A stretch of 8,469 nucleotides of DNA from assembly GCA_027067035.1 (NCBI GenBank), contig JAMOMO010000330.1:1-8469 (forward strand), read 5' to 3'. Source of the DNA: Desulfobulbaceae bacterium. Lineage in GTDB: Bacteria; Desulfobacterota; Desulfobulbia; Desulfobulbales; Desulfocapsaceae. This document shows positions 1 to 7,099 of this stretch, one piece after another (position 1 is the first letter of the stretch; the number at the start of each line of letters is the position of its first letter). The notes beneath the pieces were generated by a model. The model saw only the letters and a list, made by a program, of their open reading frames with translations, had not been told where the DNA came from and did no database searches. Both the position numbers and the translations under genes were made by a program.

Positions 1-175
1 TCCCCCCTGTTTGGCCGTAGTTTTTCAGCAGCAAAATCATTTTTTACGGATTTTCTGCCAAAATCCTTTGTCTTTTATAGCTTTCTCCTTCATAGTTAGA
101 TATAAGAGCTTTTCTCAAATTTAACTCTGCACAGTTCTGACGCTATCAGACTGTCCACTCAGCCAAAAAACAGCA

Positions 176-1735
176 ATGTCCCTCAGTCACAGCCAGAGAA
201 GGCAGGCAAACCTCAAAAGATACCTCCTTGCCACCATTCTCCCCATTATATTTCTCTCCCTCTCCCTCTCCCTGCAGATATATGATCAGATAAAGATGTA
301 CTCCTTCACCAAAACGGAGATTAAAGGAATCGAAGTTCTTGAAGTGCTGTACAATTCACTCATTGATCTCCAGAAAATCCGGGGATACAGTCAGATCTCC
401 TTCTGGGGTGGGCATGATAAGGTCGACCGGAATATCCGGGATCTGCAGCAGCAGTTCCTGGAACGACTGAATAAAAGTGAGTGGCAGCTCAAGGTGGAAG
501 AATTCCAGCTCAAGTCAGAGGTGGAACAGATTAAAAAAAAAGCAGCGGAACTTTTTCAGATCAAGACAGGTGAGGTCCAGGAAAAGACGCTGTTTGACAA
601 GTACACCCGGCTTATCACCGATATCCTGCAGCTACTCCAGCTCACCGCAGCTCACTCCTACCTCATACTTGACCCGGACCTTGACACCTACTACCTGATC
701 GATGTCCTGGACACCCAGATCCCTTATCTTGTAGAGGCCATTGGCAGGGTGCGCGGACTTGAAAGCGGCTTTCTTGCAAAGAGAACCATAAGTCCGGAAG
801 AAAAAGAGCGGCTGAATATCTTTCGTGCCGCCATACTGGCCAGAATTGAGAGTATTAAAAATGCCCAGGATACCATCAACAAGGCATCATCAGGGCTGAA
901 CAACTCACTGCAGCTCCTCCCTGAGAATTTCGATGCAACAATGGCCCCCCTGTTTCTGAAACAGGAAACAGCAGACCCTGCAGACACCGGTATTCACAGG
1001 ACACCGGAAGATTTCTTCACACTCGCCACCCGCTGCATCGACACCCTGTCAACACCATATCAGACAGGAATCGCCCTGCTCACATCCAGACTGGAGACAC
1101 GACTCCAGAAACATCTTCTGCAGGGTGCATGTATCTTTCTCGGCACAGGTATAGCAATCATCCTGCTTCTCTACTTTAACCGCGCCTTTTTCCTCTATGA
1201 CCAGAAGCTCCATGAGGAGATGGCACACCTCTCCATCACCGACCAGCTCACCGGGCTCTATAACCGGCGCCACTTTTACGAAACCTTCCCAAGGGAATTA
1301 CGAAAGACATTCAGAAACGGGGAGCGATTGTATATTGCTCTGCTGGATGTGGATAACTTCAAATTATACAACGACAACTATGGCCATCCCGCAGGCGATC
1401 ACGCTCTCAAGTGTATTGCCCGGGCAATGACTGATGTATTGAAAAGGGCAGGAGACTACTGCTTCCGCATTGGTGGTGAAGAGTTCTGCTGCCTCTTCAG
1501 CGAATCAGACATGGAAAAAGCAACACAATTTGCCAATCGGATCCGCCTGAATATTCAAGAGCTCAACCTTGAACACAAGGCAAACATTCCCCATGGCATG
1601 GTCACTGTCTCCCTTGGTCTGGTCATGGTCCCCGCAGATCCTGATGCTATTCTGGAACAGGTCATGACACAGGCAGACAAGGCACTCTACAGAGCCAAGG
1701 AATCGGGTAGAAACCGTTGTGAAATCTTCAGTTGA
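176..1735 (+). CDS. Membrane-anchored GGDEF diguanylate cyclase
   Basis: Predicted to make cyclic di-GMP from two GTP at the inner membrane in response to a periplasmic signal. The 519-residue protein has a membrane segment at about 15-34, a mostly helical periplasmic region at about 35-312, a second membrane segment at about 316-336, and a C-terminal GGDEF domain from about 350. In the GGDEF domain I see the opening SITDQLTGLYNRR (353 on), the metal-binding DVDNFK (391-396), the catalytic GGEEF (433-437) and a product-inhibition site RAGD (424-427) at the usual spacing. The enzyme should therefore be active and feedback-inhibited. The periplasmic part carries LQKIRG and LDPDLDTYYLID (165-176). 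I recall similar strings from helical sensor domains of kinases and cyclases, but I cannot name the ligand. There is no EAL domain. ATG 176 is the first start in the open frame, and no clear Shine-Dalgarno sequence precedes it. It converges on the ABC-F gene with a 48-base gap. Confidence 0.95.
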   Translation: MSLSHSQRRQANLKRYLLATILPIIFLSLSLSLQIYDQIKMYSFTKTEIKGIEVLEVLYNSLIDLQKIRGYSQISFWGGHDKVDRNIRDLQQQFLERLNKSEWQLKVEEFQLKSEVEQIKKKAAELFQIKTGEVQEKTLFDKYTRLITDILQLLQLTAAHSYLILDPDLDTYYLIDVLDTQIPYLVEAIGRVRGLESGFLAKRTISPEEKERLNIFRAAILARIESIKNAQDTINKASSGLNNSLQLLPENFDATMAPLFLKQETADPADTGIHRTPEDFFTLATRCIDTLSTPYQTGIALLTSRLETRLQKHLLQGACIFLGTGIAIILLLYFNRAFFLYDQKLHEEMAHLSITDQLTGLYNRRHFYETFPRELRKTFRNGERLYIALLDVDNFKLYNDNYGHPAGDHALKCIARAMTDVLKRAGDYCFRIGGEEFCCLFSESDMEKATQFANRIRLNIQELNLEHKANIPHGMVTVSLGLVMVPADPDAILEQVMTQADKALYRAKESGRNRCEIFS

Positions 1736-1783
1736 CCGGCCCCGGCGACAACAACCGGGTACCCTTCAGCAACCTGGCGGCAG

Positions 1784-3403
1784 TCATGACAGAGTCAGCT
1801 TTCTGCGCAGCTGATTCACCCCTTCATCTGCCAGGTACTCATCAAAGGGCATCATCCTGTCAATGACCCCGCCCGGCAGCAGTTCAATAATCCTGCCGGC
1901 AATGGTATTCACAAACTGATGATCATGGGAGCTGAACAGAATAACCTCCGGAAAGGCAATAAGACCATTATTGAGGGCAGTAATCGACTCCAGATCAAGA
2001 TGATTGGTGGGCTCGTCAAGGATCAGGCAATTGGCATCCTCAAGCATCATTTTGGCCAGAAGACAGCGTACCTTCTCCCCGCCGGAAAGCACACCGGTTT
2101 TTTTCAGGGCCTCTTCACCGGAAAAAAGCATCTTGCCAAGAAACCCACGGGCAAAGGTCTCACCCTCTGTAACAGGGGTATACTCGGAAAGCCACTCAAC
2201 CAGAGTCACATCCTTGTCAAAATAGGCGCTGTTCTCTTTTGCAAAGTAGGAGTGACTCATGGTAACTCCCCAGCGAAAACTCCCGCTATCAGGCTCCATC
2301 TCACCGGTGAGGATCTGAAAAAGCACGGTTTTTGCCAGGCTGTTGCCTCCCACAAAGGCGATCTTATCACCCTTGTTCACCGTAAGATCAAGGCCGGAAA
2401 ACAGGCACACTCCGTCAAGGCTCTTGCCAAGCCCTTTTATCTCCAGAATGATATCGCCACAGGGCCGCCCCGCCTTGAAATGGATAAAGGGGTACTTTCT
2501 GGAGGAGCTGGGCATTTCCTCCAGGCTGAGTTTATCAAGGAGCTTCTTTCTCGAGGTGGCCTGGCGTGCCTTTGAGGCATTGGACGAGAAACGCTGGATA
2601 AACTCCTTGAGCTCCTTTGCCTTGGCTGCCGCCTTTTTATTTTCATTCTGCTTCTGCTGCTGCACCAGCTGACTTGCCTGGTACCAGAAATCATAATTTC
2701 CGACATAAATGGAAATTTTCCCAAAATCAATATCCGCCATATGGGTGCAGACCTGATTGAGAAAGTGCCGGTCATGGGACACGATGATAACGGTATTCTG
2801 AAACCTGTCGAGAAAGTTTTCCAGCCAGACAATGGAATCGATATCCAGATTGTTGGTGGGTTCGTCAAGCAGAAGGATATCGGGAGACCCAAAGAGTGCC
2901 TGGGCCAGAAGTACCCGAACCTTTTCTCCACCTTCAAGCTCCTTCATCTTTTTATGGATAAGCTCTTCTCCGATCCCAAGACCGCTGAGCAGTACGGCGG
3001 CTTCAGATTCCGCCTCATAGCCGTTTAACTCATCGACCTCAGCCTCAAGTTCTCCACTGCGTATGCCGTCCTCCTCGGTAAATTCCGCTTTGGCATAGAG
3101 CGCTTCACGCTCTGCAAGCAAGTCATAGAGGCGGGCGTGCCCCATGATCACGGTGTCGAGAACCTTCACCTCATCAAAGGCAAAATGGTCCTGCCTGAGA
3201 ACGGCGATCCGCTCCCTGCTGCCAACGGAAACAGTCCCCCGGTCCGGTGCGAAATCTCCGGCAAGGATCTTTAAAAAGGTTGTCTTCCCGGCTCCATTGG
3301 CCCCGATGAGGCCATAGCAGTTTCCAGGTGTGAATTTAATAGTAACATCCTGGAAAATCACTCGTTTCCCGTAGGAAAGAGCAACATCAGTTGCAGTTAT
3401 CAT
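1784..3403 (-). CDS. ABC-F family ATPase, YkpA/YbiT type
   Basis: Cytoplasmic, with no membrane segments. ABC-F proteins bind the ribosomal E-site region and act on stalled or antibiotic-bound ribosomes; the exact role of the YkpA/YbiT branch is poorly defined. The 539 residues hold two ATP-binding domains. The first has Walker A GANGAGKTT (34-42), signature LEGGE (156-160), Walker B with EPTNNLD (181-187) and SHDRHF. The linker includes the conserved FSSNASKARQATSRKK stretch. The second has a degenerate Walker A, GGNSLAKT (352-359), then LSGGE (439-443), LDEPTNHLD (462-470) and SSHDHQF. From memory, B. subtilis YkpA is the closest match, including KFTPGNCYGLIGANGAGK and a similarly altered second Walker A. 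I start at ATG 3403 because homologues begin just before this point and a GAGGA lies 10 bases upstream. The frame also allows a TTG start at 3439, which would add 12 residues. Confidence 0.93.
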   Translation of the reverse strand: MITATDVALSYGKRVIFQDVTIKFTPGNCYGLIGANGAGKTTFLKILAGDFAPDRGTVSVGSRERIAVLRQDHFAFDEVKVLDTVIMGHARLYDLLAEREALYAKAEFTEEDGIRSGELEAEVDELNGYEAESEAAVLLSGLGIGEELIHKKMKELEGGEKVRVLLAQALFGSPDILLLDEPTNNLDIDSIVWLENFLDRFQNTVIIVSHDRHFLNQVCTHMADIDFGKISIYVGNYDFWYQASQLVQQQKQNENKKAAAKAKELKEFIQRFSSNASKARQATSRKKLLDKLSLEEMPSSSRKYPFIHFKAGRPCGDIILEIKGLGKSLDGVCLFSGLDLTVNKGDKIAFVGGNSLAKTVLFQILTGEMEPDSGSFRWGVTMSHSYFAKENSAYFDKDVTLVEWLSEYTPVTEGETFARGFLGKMLFSGEEALKKTGVLSGGEKVRCLLAKMMLEDANCLILDEPTNHLDLESITALNNGLIAFPEVILFSSHDHQFVNTIAGRIIELLPGGVIDRMMPFDEYLADEGVNQLRRKLTLS

Positions 3404-3413
3404 GGTAATGGTT

Positions 3414-3418
3414 TCCTC
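3414..3418 (-). promoter_or_regulatory. Ribosome binding site for the ABC-F gene
   Basis: On the minus strand GAGGA stands 10 bases before ATG 3403. It favours that ATG over the in-frame TTG at 3439, which has no purine-rich sequence ahead of it. Confidence 0.5.
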
Positions 3419-3520
3419 TGAGACCACCGGTAAATTCAATGGCCGCGTGTATATAGTGTTCAGCTTATGATCAGACTGCAGATCAGAAAGAGATGTTGTT
3501 TCAGGTATCAGAAAGAGGGG

Positions 3521-3549
3521 GTTATACCGGCTTCCGACAGAAAATTCAA
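3521..3549 (-). promoter_or_regulatory. Sigma-70-like promoter of the ABC-F gene
   Basis: Read on the minus strand: TTGAAT (3549-3544), a 17-base spacer, then TATAAC (3526-3521). The -10 matches consensus at 5 of 6 positions and the -35 at 4 of 6. Transcription would start near 3514, giving a leader of about 110 bases before ATG 3403. The promoter lies in the 176-base gap after the MORN gene, so the ABC-F gene need not depend on read-through. It is inferred from sequence only. Confidence 0.5.
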
Positions 3550-3579
3550 GGAAAGGGACTGCTCACGGACTAAAGGAGC

Positions 3580-4527
3580 TTACTGCGGAAAGACTTTCAC
3601 CATCTTGTTATCTTTCCACTCTCCAACATACTTAAAGCCACTGGGATATATATACGTTCCGCGGCCATGGCGGCGCCCATCCTTCCAGCTGCCCACATAC
3701 TGGTTGCCGTTCGCCATCCTGAGGGTACCATAGCCGTTCATCTTGCCATTCCGCCACTCGCCCACAAAACGGCCGCCGTCAATGGCCCTGTAGGTCCCAT
3801 GACCATGCCACTGATTGTTTTTCCAGGTTCCTATGTAACTTGTGCCATCGGTCTTACGGAATGTTCCATACCCGCTTTTCCGGTCGTTCTCCCATTCACC
3901 GATATACTGGTCGCCATTGGCGTAGACCAGAGTGCCGTTACCATGCTTTTTCCCGTTTCTCCACTCACCGGTGTACCGTTCACCATTTTCCCAGGTATAG
4001 ACACCATGTCCGTTGCGGCAATCACCACTGACACAGGCATTTCGGTAACTCTCTCCGTTTGCGGTGGTAAAATGCCCCTTGCCGACATCTATTCCATCTT
4101 TCCAGGTGCTCTCATAGATATCACCGCTCACATAGATAAAACGGCCCGGCCCGTTTTTTTTCCCGGCCTTCCAGGTCCCCTCAAAACGATCACCATAGGC
4201 ATAGGTAAGAGTCCCACGGCCATCCTGCATATCATTTTTCCAGTTTCCTTCATATCTGTCACCATTGGCACTGGTGGCAACTCCATGACCATTTTTCTTT
4301 CCATCAATCCACTGGCCGTCATACATATCACCATTGGCCTTGGTAAATATCCCATAACCGTCAAGTTTTCCGTGTTTCCAGGAGCCCTCAAGATACTCTC
4401 CACTTTCCTGAACATAGGTCCCCTCTCCATTGTAACAGTTTCCCTTGATACAATTTGAGACGCAACCCGTCAGACAGATTGTCGCAAACAGAGAAACCAT
4501 ATAAAGAAACCGGAAGACCCGCGCCAT
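3580..4527 (-). CDS. MORN-repeat lipoprotein
   Basis: A predicted lipoprotein of 315 residues built almost wholly of MORN repeats (beta-hairpin units of about 23 residues). The signal peptide MARVFRFLYMVSLFATI leads to a lipobox LTGC with the lipidated cysteine at residue 22. The +2 residue is V, not D, which suits the outer membrane. After a short first unit marked C26-x4-C31 come units starting at 43, 66, 89, 112, 135, 158, 182, 205, 228, 251 and 274, then a partial unit from 297. The unit at 158 is one residue longer and again carries C-x4-C (165 and 170). MORN arrays serve as scaffolds or bind lipids or proteins; the bacterial roles are mostly unknown and I assign no partner. ATG 4527 is chosen because AAGGAGAGG lies 7 bases upstream and the signal peptide begins there. 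The frame stays open to 4671, but the likely promoter lies inside that extension. Confidence 0.92.
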   Translation of the reverse strand: MARVFRFLYMVSLFATICLTGCVSNCIKGNCYNGEGTYVQESGEYLEGSWKHGKLDGYGIFTKANGDMYDGQWIDGKKNGHGVATSANGDRYEGNWKNDMQDGRGTLTYAYGDRFEGTWKAGKKNGPGRFIYVSGDIYESTWKDGIDVGKGHFTTANGESYRNACVSGDCRNGHGVYTWENGERYTGEWRNGKKHGNGTLVYANGDQYIGEWENDRKSGYGTFRKTDGTSYIGTWKNNQWHGHGTYRAIDGGRFVGEWRNGKMNGYGTLRMANGNQYVGSWKDGRRHGRGTYIYPSGFKYVGEWKDNKMVKVFPQ

Positions 4528-4534
4528 AAAAAAT

Positions 4535-4543
4535 CCTCTCCTT
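4535..4543 (-). promoter_or_regulatory. Ribosome binding site that sets the MORN gene start
   Basis: AAGGAGAGG on the minus strand, 7 bases before ATG 4527. It is the strongest Shine-Dalgarno in the window. It selects the internal ATG that begins the lipoprotein signal peptide over the upstream in-frame ATG at 4671. Confidence 0.8.
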
Positions 4544-4599
4544 ATCAACACGACTTTTTCTTGAGAGTTACCATCAGATTCACTCACCACAACGTAGCT

Positions 4600-4627
4600 A
4601 TTGTAGCGCAAAATTAAATTCTTACAA
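4600..4627 (-). promoter_or_regulatory. Sigma-70-like promoter of the MORN lipoprotein gene
   Basis: On the minus strand TTGTAA (4627-4622), a 16-base spacer and TACAAT (4605-4600). The -10 matches 5 of 6 consensus bases and the -35 matches 4 of 6. The start site would be near 4593, about 65 bases before ATG 4527. The -10 lies inside the string GCGCTACAAT. The GCTACA part recurs on the other strand in the divergent promoter. Confidence 0.5.
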
Positions 4628-4654
4628 TGAGAGAGGGTGAGATTGAGTTTTTTT

Positions 4655-4683
4655 TTGCCATTCTCATCCATTTACGCTACATT
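4655..4683 (+). promoter_or_regulatory. Sigma-70-like promoter of the small acidic protein gene
   Basis: TTGCCA (4655-4660), a 17-base spacer and TACATT (4678-4683). The -35 matches 5 of 6 consensus bases and the -10 matches 4 of 6. The start would be near 4690, leaving a leader of about 100 bases to ATG 4793. The -10 sits in ACGCTACATTATG. A second T-tract plus TTGCC (from 4691) and another GCTACAT (4725-4731) follow, but their spacing is too wide for a second promoter of this class. Confidence 0.45.
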
Positions 4684-4792
4684 ATGCTCCTTTTTTTGCC
4701 GATCAGCATCAGACTTTTTTTGAAGCTACATATTCTTTTTATCAATTAAATACGGAAAAACAAAACACTAATTTCTTCCACCAGCTAAAAAT

Positions 4793-5212
4793 ATGAACAA
4801 AACGACAGAACAGCAGCTCAAAACCTTCATCAACGAATGGGACGAAGACTCCGGCAGTGCCAGAAAGAGTTTCATTCTTTTTAAAAACCATCTGAGTAAC
4901 AGAGAGGGCGTCAGCCTGGAATTCATGGCGCGTCCCGGTATCACCTCTTCGCTGCGCGCCGTGCACAACAATCAGGAAGTCAGAAAACTCTTTGTCATGG
5001 TTGATGTCATTGAAGACAGTTCCCGATGGCTTTCGGTCTGTTTTTACGGGGACATGATCTCTGACCCCCAGGAAAAAGGTGACCGGGTCCCAGGCGGCTT
5101 ACTGGGTGAAGATGCCATCTGTTTTGATCTGGAAGAACCCGGGGAGGAACAAATCTCCTACCTGATCGAACGTCTCGATGAGGCATACAACAGTGCAGTT
5201 TCCGGGAAATGA
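4793..5212 (+). CDS. Small acidic cytoplasmic protein of unknown function
   Basis: A 139-residue protein with no signal peptide, membrane segment or recognised catalytic motif. I do not recognise a named family. Three stretches look like conserved folded segments: LEFMARPGITSSLRA (42-56), a hydrophobic then polar block LFVMVDVIEDSSRWLSVCFY (66-85) followed by GDMISDP, and VPGGLLGEDAICFDLEE (99-115). The last part (about 118-137) looks helical. The protein is rich in Asp and Glu. Cys83 and Cys110 are its only cysteines. It is transcribed away from the MORN lipoprotein and stands alone, with 184 bases before the chemoreceptor gene. ATG 4793 lacks a clear Shine-Dalgarno, yet no better start exists because the next Met (45) lies inside the first conserved-looking block. 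Codon use and length argue for a real gene; the function is open. Confidence 0.8.
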   Translation: MNKTTEQQLKTFINEWDEDSGSARKSFILFKNHLSNREGVSLEFMARPGITSSLRAVHNNQEVRKLFVMVDVIEDSSRWLSVCFYGDMISDPQEKGDRVPGGLLGEDAICFDLEEPGEEQISYLIERLDEAYNSAVSGK

Positions 5213-5396
5213 GGAGGGAAAAACAATACGGTGATAAATTAAGATTGCGCTTAAAAAAAATTCCTTTCATCCGAAAGATAATGATGATACATTTTTGTAT
5301 ATACACACTAGTTATTGAGAACATACCTCAGAATCCTCCCAGCCGGCTGTCAGGACTCTGTTTTAATCATTATTATTAAGCACTGAAGGTACTGCC

Positions 5397-7028
5397 ATGA
5401 CCGTAAAAAAGAAGATGATACTCCTCTCACTGGGACTGATCGCCCTGCTCTCCATAACAGGACTCTTTCAACTCCGCTCCGTTGTCAGTATCGGGAAGCA
5501 GTGGGACGATTATCAGCACAACGCCCTGCAGAGGCAGAAGCTTCTCACAGAGGTTTCCTCTCAGTTCGGTTACGGAGGCTTCATACATAATTTTAAAAAC
5601 CATGTCCTCCGTGGTACCGGGAAATATGCGGATCGCTTCCTGGAAAATAAAAGGCGAATGGACCAGGCCCTTCAGAAATATGCACAGCTGGACCTCTCCT
5701 CTGAAGAGAAAAAGGCTCTTGATGCCGTACGGATGGTTGAAGCACAGTATACCGATGCGATAAACACCTCCATTGCCATGCACAAAGAGGGACGCGACCC
5801 AAAAGAGATTGACAAGGCTGTAAAGATCAATGACTCACCGGCATTCAAGGCATTTGAAGTCCTGGACAAGCATGTTCAGGAACTGGAGAAAAGTGCTGGA
5901 GACTCTCTCAACAGTACCATCAAAGCACTCCAGATCCTGATGTTCATAGCCGGTACCTCCATGGCGGTCTTCTTTGTACTCTTCTTTGCAGTCCTCATGA
6001 ACGTTGGAAAACGGCTCAGCCATCTGCACGATGTCACAGTGGAGATGGGGAAGGGAAATTTTTCTGTCCCTGTTACAGTCTCAGGCAAGGATGAAATTGC
6101 CGATATCGGCAAGGATCTGTCCAATATGGCAGCCACCCTTCGAGCCCTCATCCTGCAGATCCATGAGCAGGCTGAAGCCCTCACAGGATCCTCCGAGTCC
6201 CTCTCCACCATCTCCACCACCCTGGCGGAGGGGACCAAAAGTGCAGCCAGTCAGGCCGACAGTGTGGCTGCAGCAACCGAAGAGATGAGCAGCAGCATGA
6301 ACTCGGTGGCAGCGGCAAGTGAACAGGCCGCAACCAATGTAAGCCTTGTCTCCAGCGCCATTGAAGAAATCCTCGCATCTGTTGAAGAAGAGGCCAAAAA
6401 GACCAGTAAGGCCAAGACAATCACCCAGAATGCTGTCAGCCTGGCCCTCAGTTCCTCCGGCAAGGTTGATGCCCTGGGAAGTGCAGCAACCGAGATCAGC
6501 AAGGTAACAGAGGTTATCACTGAAATATCCGAGCAGACAAACCTCCTGGCCCTCAATGCTACCATTGAAGCTGCCAGGGCCGGAGAAGCCGGAAAGGGAT
6601 TTGCCGTTGTGGCCAATGAGATTAAAGAACTTGCAAAACAGACCTCCAATGCAACCGGAGAGATAAAAAACAAGATTGCCTCCATTCAGAGTTCCACAGA
6701 TGAGACCGTCAGGGAGATACGGCAGATCAGTGATGTTATCGGTGAAGTGGACAGCATCGTCACCGAAATCAGCATGGCCGTTGAGGAGCAGAGTGCCGCC
6801 TCAGGAGAAATTTCCCAGAATGTTGTTCAGGCAGCGGAAGGAATCTCAGAGGTTAACGAGAACGTTTCCCAGACTTCGGCAGTATCAGCTGAGATTGCTG
6901 AGAACATTGCAGAAACCAGTGACATTGTCTCAAGGCTTTCCGGAAGTGGTGATGAGATAAATGACACGGCTGAACGCCTCTCCAATCAGGTCTCAAGTCT
7001 CAGGGATCTGACCAGAAAATTCCAGTAG
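5397..7028 (+). CDS. Transmembrane methyl-accepting chemotaxis protein
   Basis: A 543-residue chemoreceptor expected to signal to CheA/CheW from the inner membrane. It has a membrane segment at about 7-24, a helical periplasmic sensor at about 25-179, a second membrane segment at about 180-203, a HAMP domain at about 203-256 (with GKDEIADIG) and a long cytoplasmic signalling coiled coil. The hairpin tip is unmistakable, EQTNLLALNATIEAARAGE (379-397), followed by GKGFAVVANEIKELA. Likely methylation sites include ATEEM (293-297). The C-terminus ends RKFQ with no CheR/CheB tethering pentapeptide. The sensor contains GYGGFIHNFKNHVLRG (58-73). I recall similar strings in other chemoreceptors but cannot give the ligand. 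Start ATG 5397 has AAGG seven bases upstream. No che genes are in the window, so it is probably an orphan receptor. I found no convincing promoter in 5213-5396. Confidence 0.96.
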   Translation: MTVKKKMILLSLGLIALLSITGLFQLRSVVSIGKQWDDYQHNALQRQKLLTEVSSQFGYGGFIHNFKNHVLRGTGKYADRFLENKRRMDQALQKYAQLDLSSEEKKALDAVRMVEAQYTDAINTSIAMHKEGRDPKEIDKAVKINDSPAFKAFEVLDKHVQELEKSAGDSLNSTIKALQILMFIAGTSMAVFFVLFFAVLMNVGKRLSHLHDVTVEMGKGNFSVPVTVSGKDEIADIGKDLSNMAATLRALILQIHEQAEALTGSSESLSTISTTLAEGTKSAASQADSVAAATEEMSSSMNSVAAASEQAATNVSLVSSAIEEILASVEEEAKKTSKAKTITQNAVSLALSSSGKVDALGSAATEISKVTEVITEISEQTNLLALNATIEAARAGEAGKGFAVVANEIKELAKQTSNATGEIKNKIASIQSSTDETVREIRQISDVIGEVDSIVTEISMAVEEQSAASGEISQNVVQAAEGISEVNENVSQTSAVSAEIAENIAETSDIVSRLSGSGDEINDTAERLSNQVSSLRDLTRKFQ

Positions 7029-7054
7029 CAGCAGGCTTTTCTGCCGATACTCCA

Positions 7055-7099
7055 GGGATTCTTTTATCAGTACGTCATCGTTCCTGATAAAAGAGTCCC
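7055..7099. repeat. Long inverted repeat between convergent genes
   Basis: The arms 7055-7070 (GGGATTCTTTTATCAG) and 7084-7099 (CTGATAAAAGAGTCCC) pair over 16 positions with one G-T type mismatch and a 13-base loop. The structure lies 26 bases past the chemoreceptor stop. It also covers the last codons and the stop (7075-7077) of the opposing gene. Neither strand has a run of T directly after the stem, so it is not a textbook intrinsic terminator. It may still end or protect both transcripts. Confidence 0.7.

Noticed and set aside
101..106. TATAAG as a -10 for the diguanylate cyclase
   Set aside because: The hexamer is good, but no acceptable -35 lies 15-19 bases upstream, so I do not call a promoter in 1-175.
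1741..1759. CCCGG/CCGGG hairpin between the cyclase and ABC-F genes
   Set aside because: The stem is only 5 bp with a 9-base loop and no T-run on either strand, which is too weak to call a terminator.
1919..2575. A 218-codon plus-strand open frame opposite the ABC-F gene
   Set aside because: It lies wholly antisense to strongly conserved ABC motifs and has no domain or start signal of its own.
3404..3439. A TTG start giving the ABC-F protein 12 extra residues
   Set aside because: Homologues begin at or just after ATG 3403, GAGGA precedes that ATG, and nothing resembling a ribosome binding site precedes the TTG.
3667..4458. A 263-codon open frame on the plus strand opposite the MORN gene
   Set aside because: The repeat structure of the MORN gene keeps the opposite frame open. 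The antisense product has a low-complexity composition, and the sense strand has an excellent signal peptide, lipobox and ribosome binding site.
4528..4671. A 48-residue N-terminal extension of the MORN protein from ATG 4671
   Set aside because: It would bury the lipoprotein signal peptide inside the protein. It also contains the likely promoter and ignores the strong ribosome binding site at 4535-4543.
5288..5299. Short palindrome TACA-TTTT-TGTA upstream of the chemoreceptor gene
   Set aside because: A 4-bp-arm palindrome in AT-rich DNA is expected by chance, and no promoter could be placed beside it.
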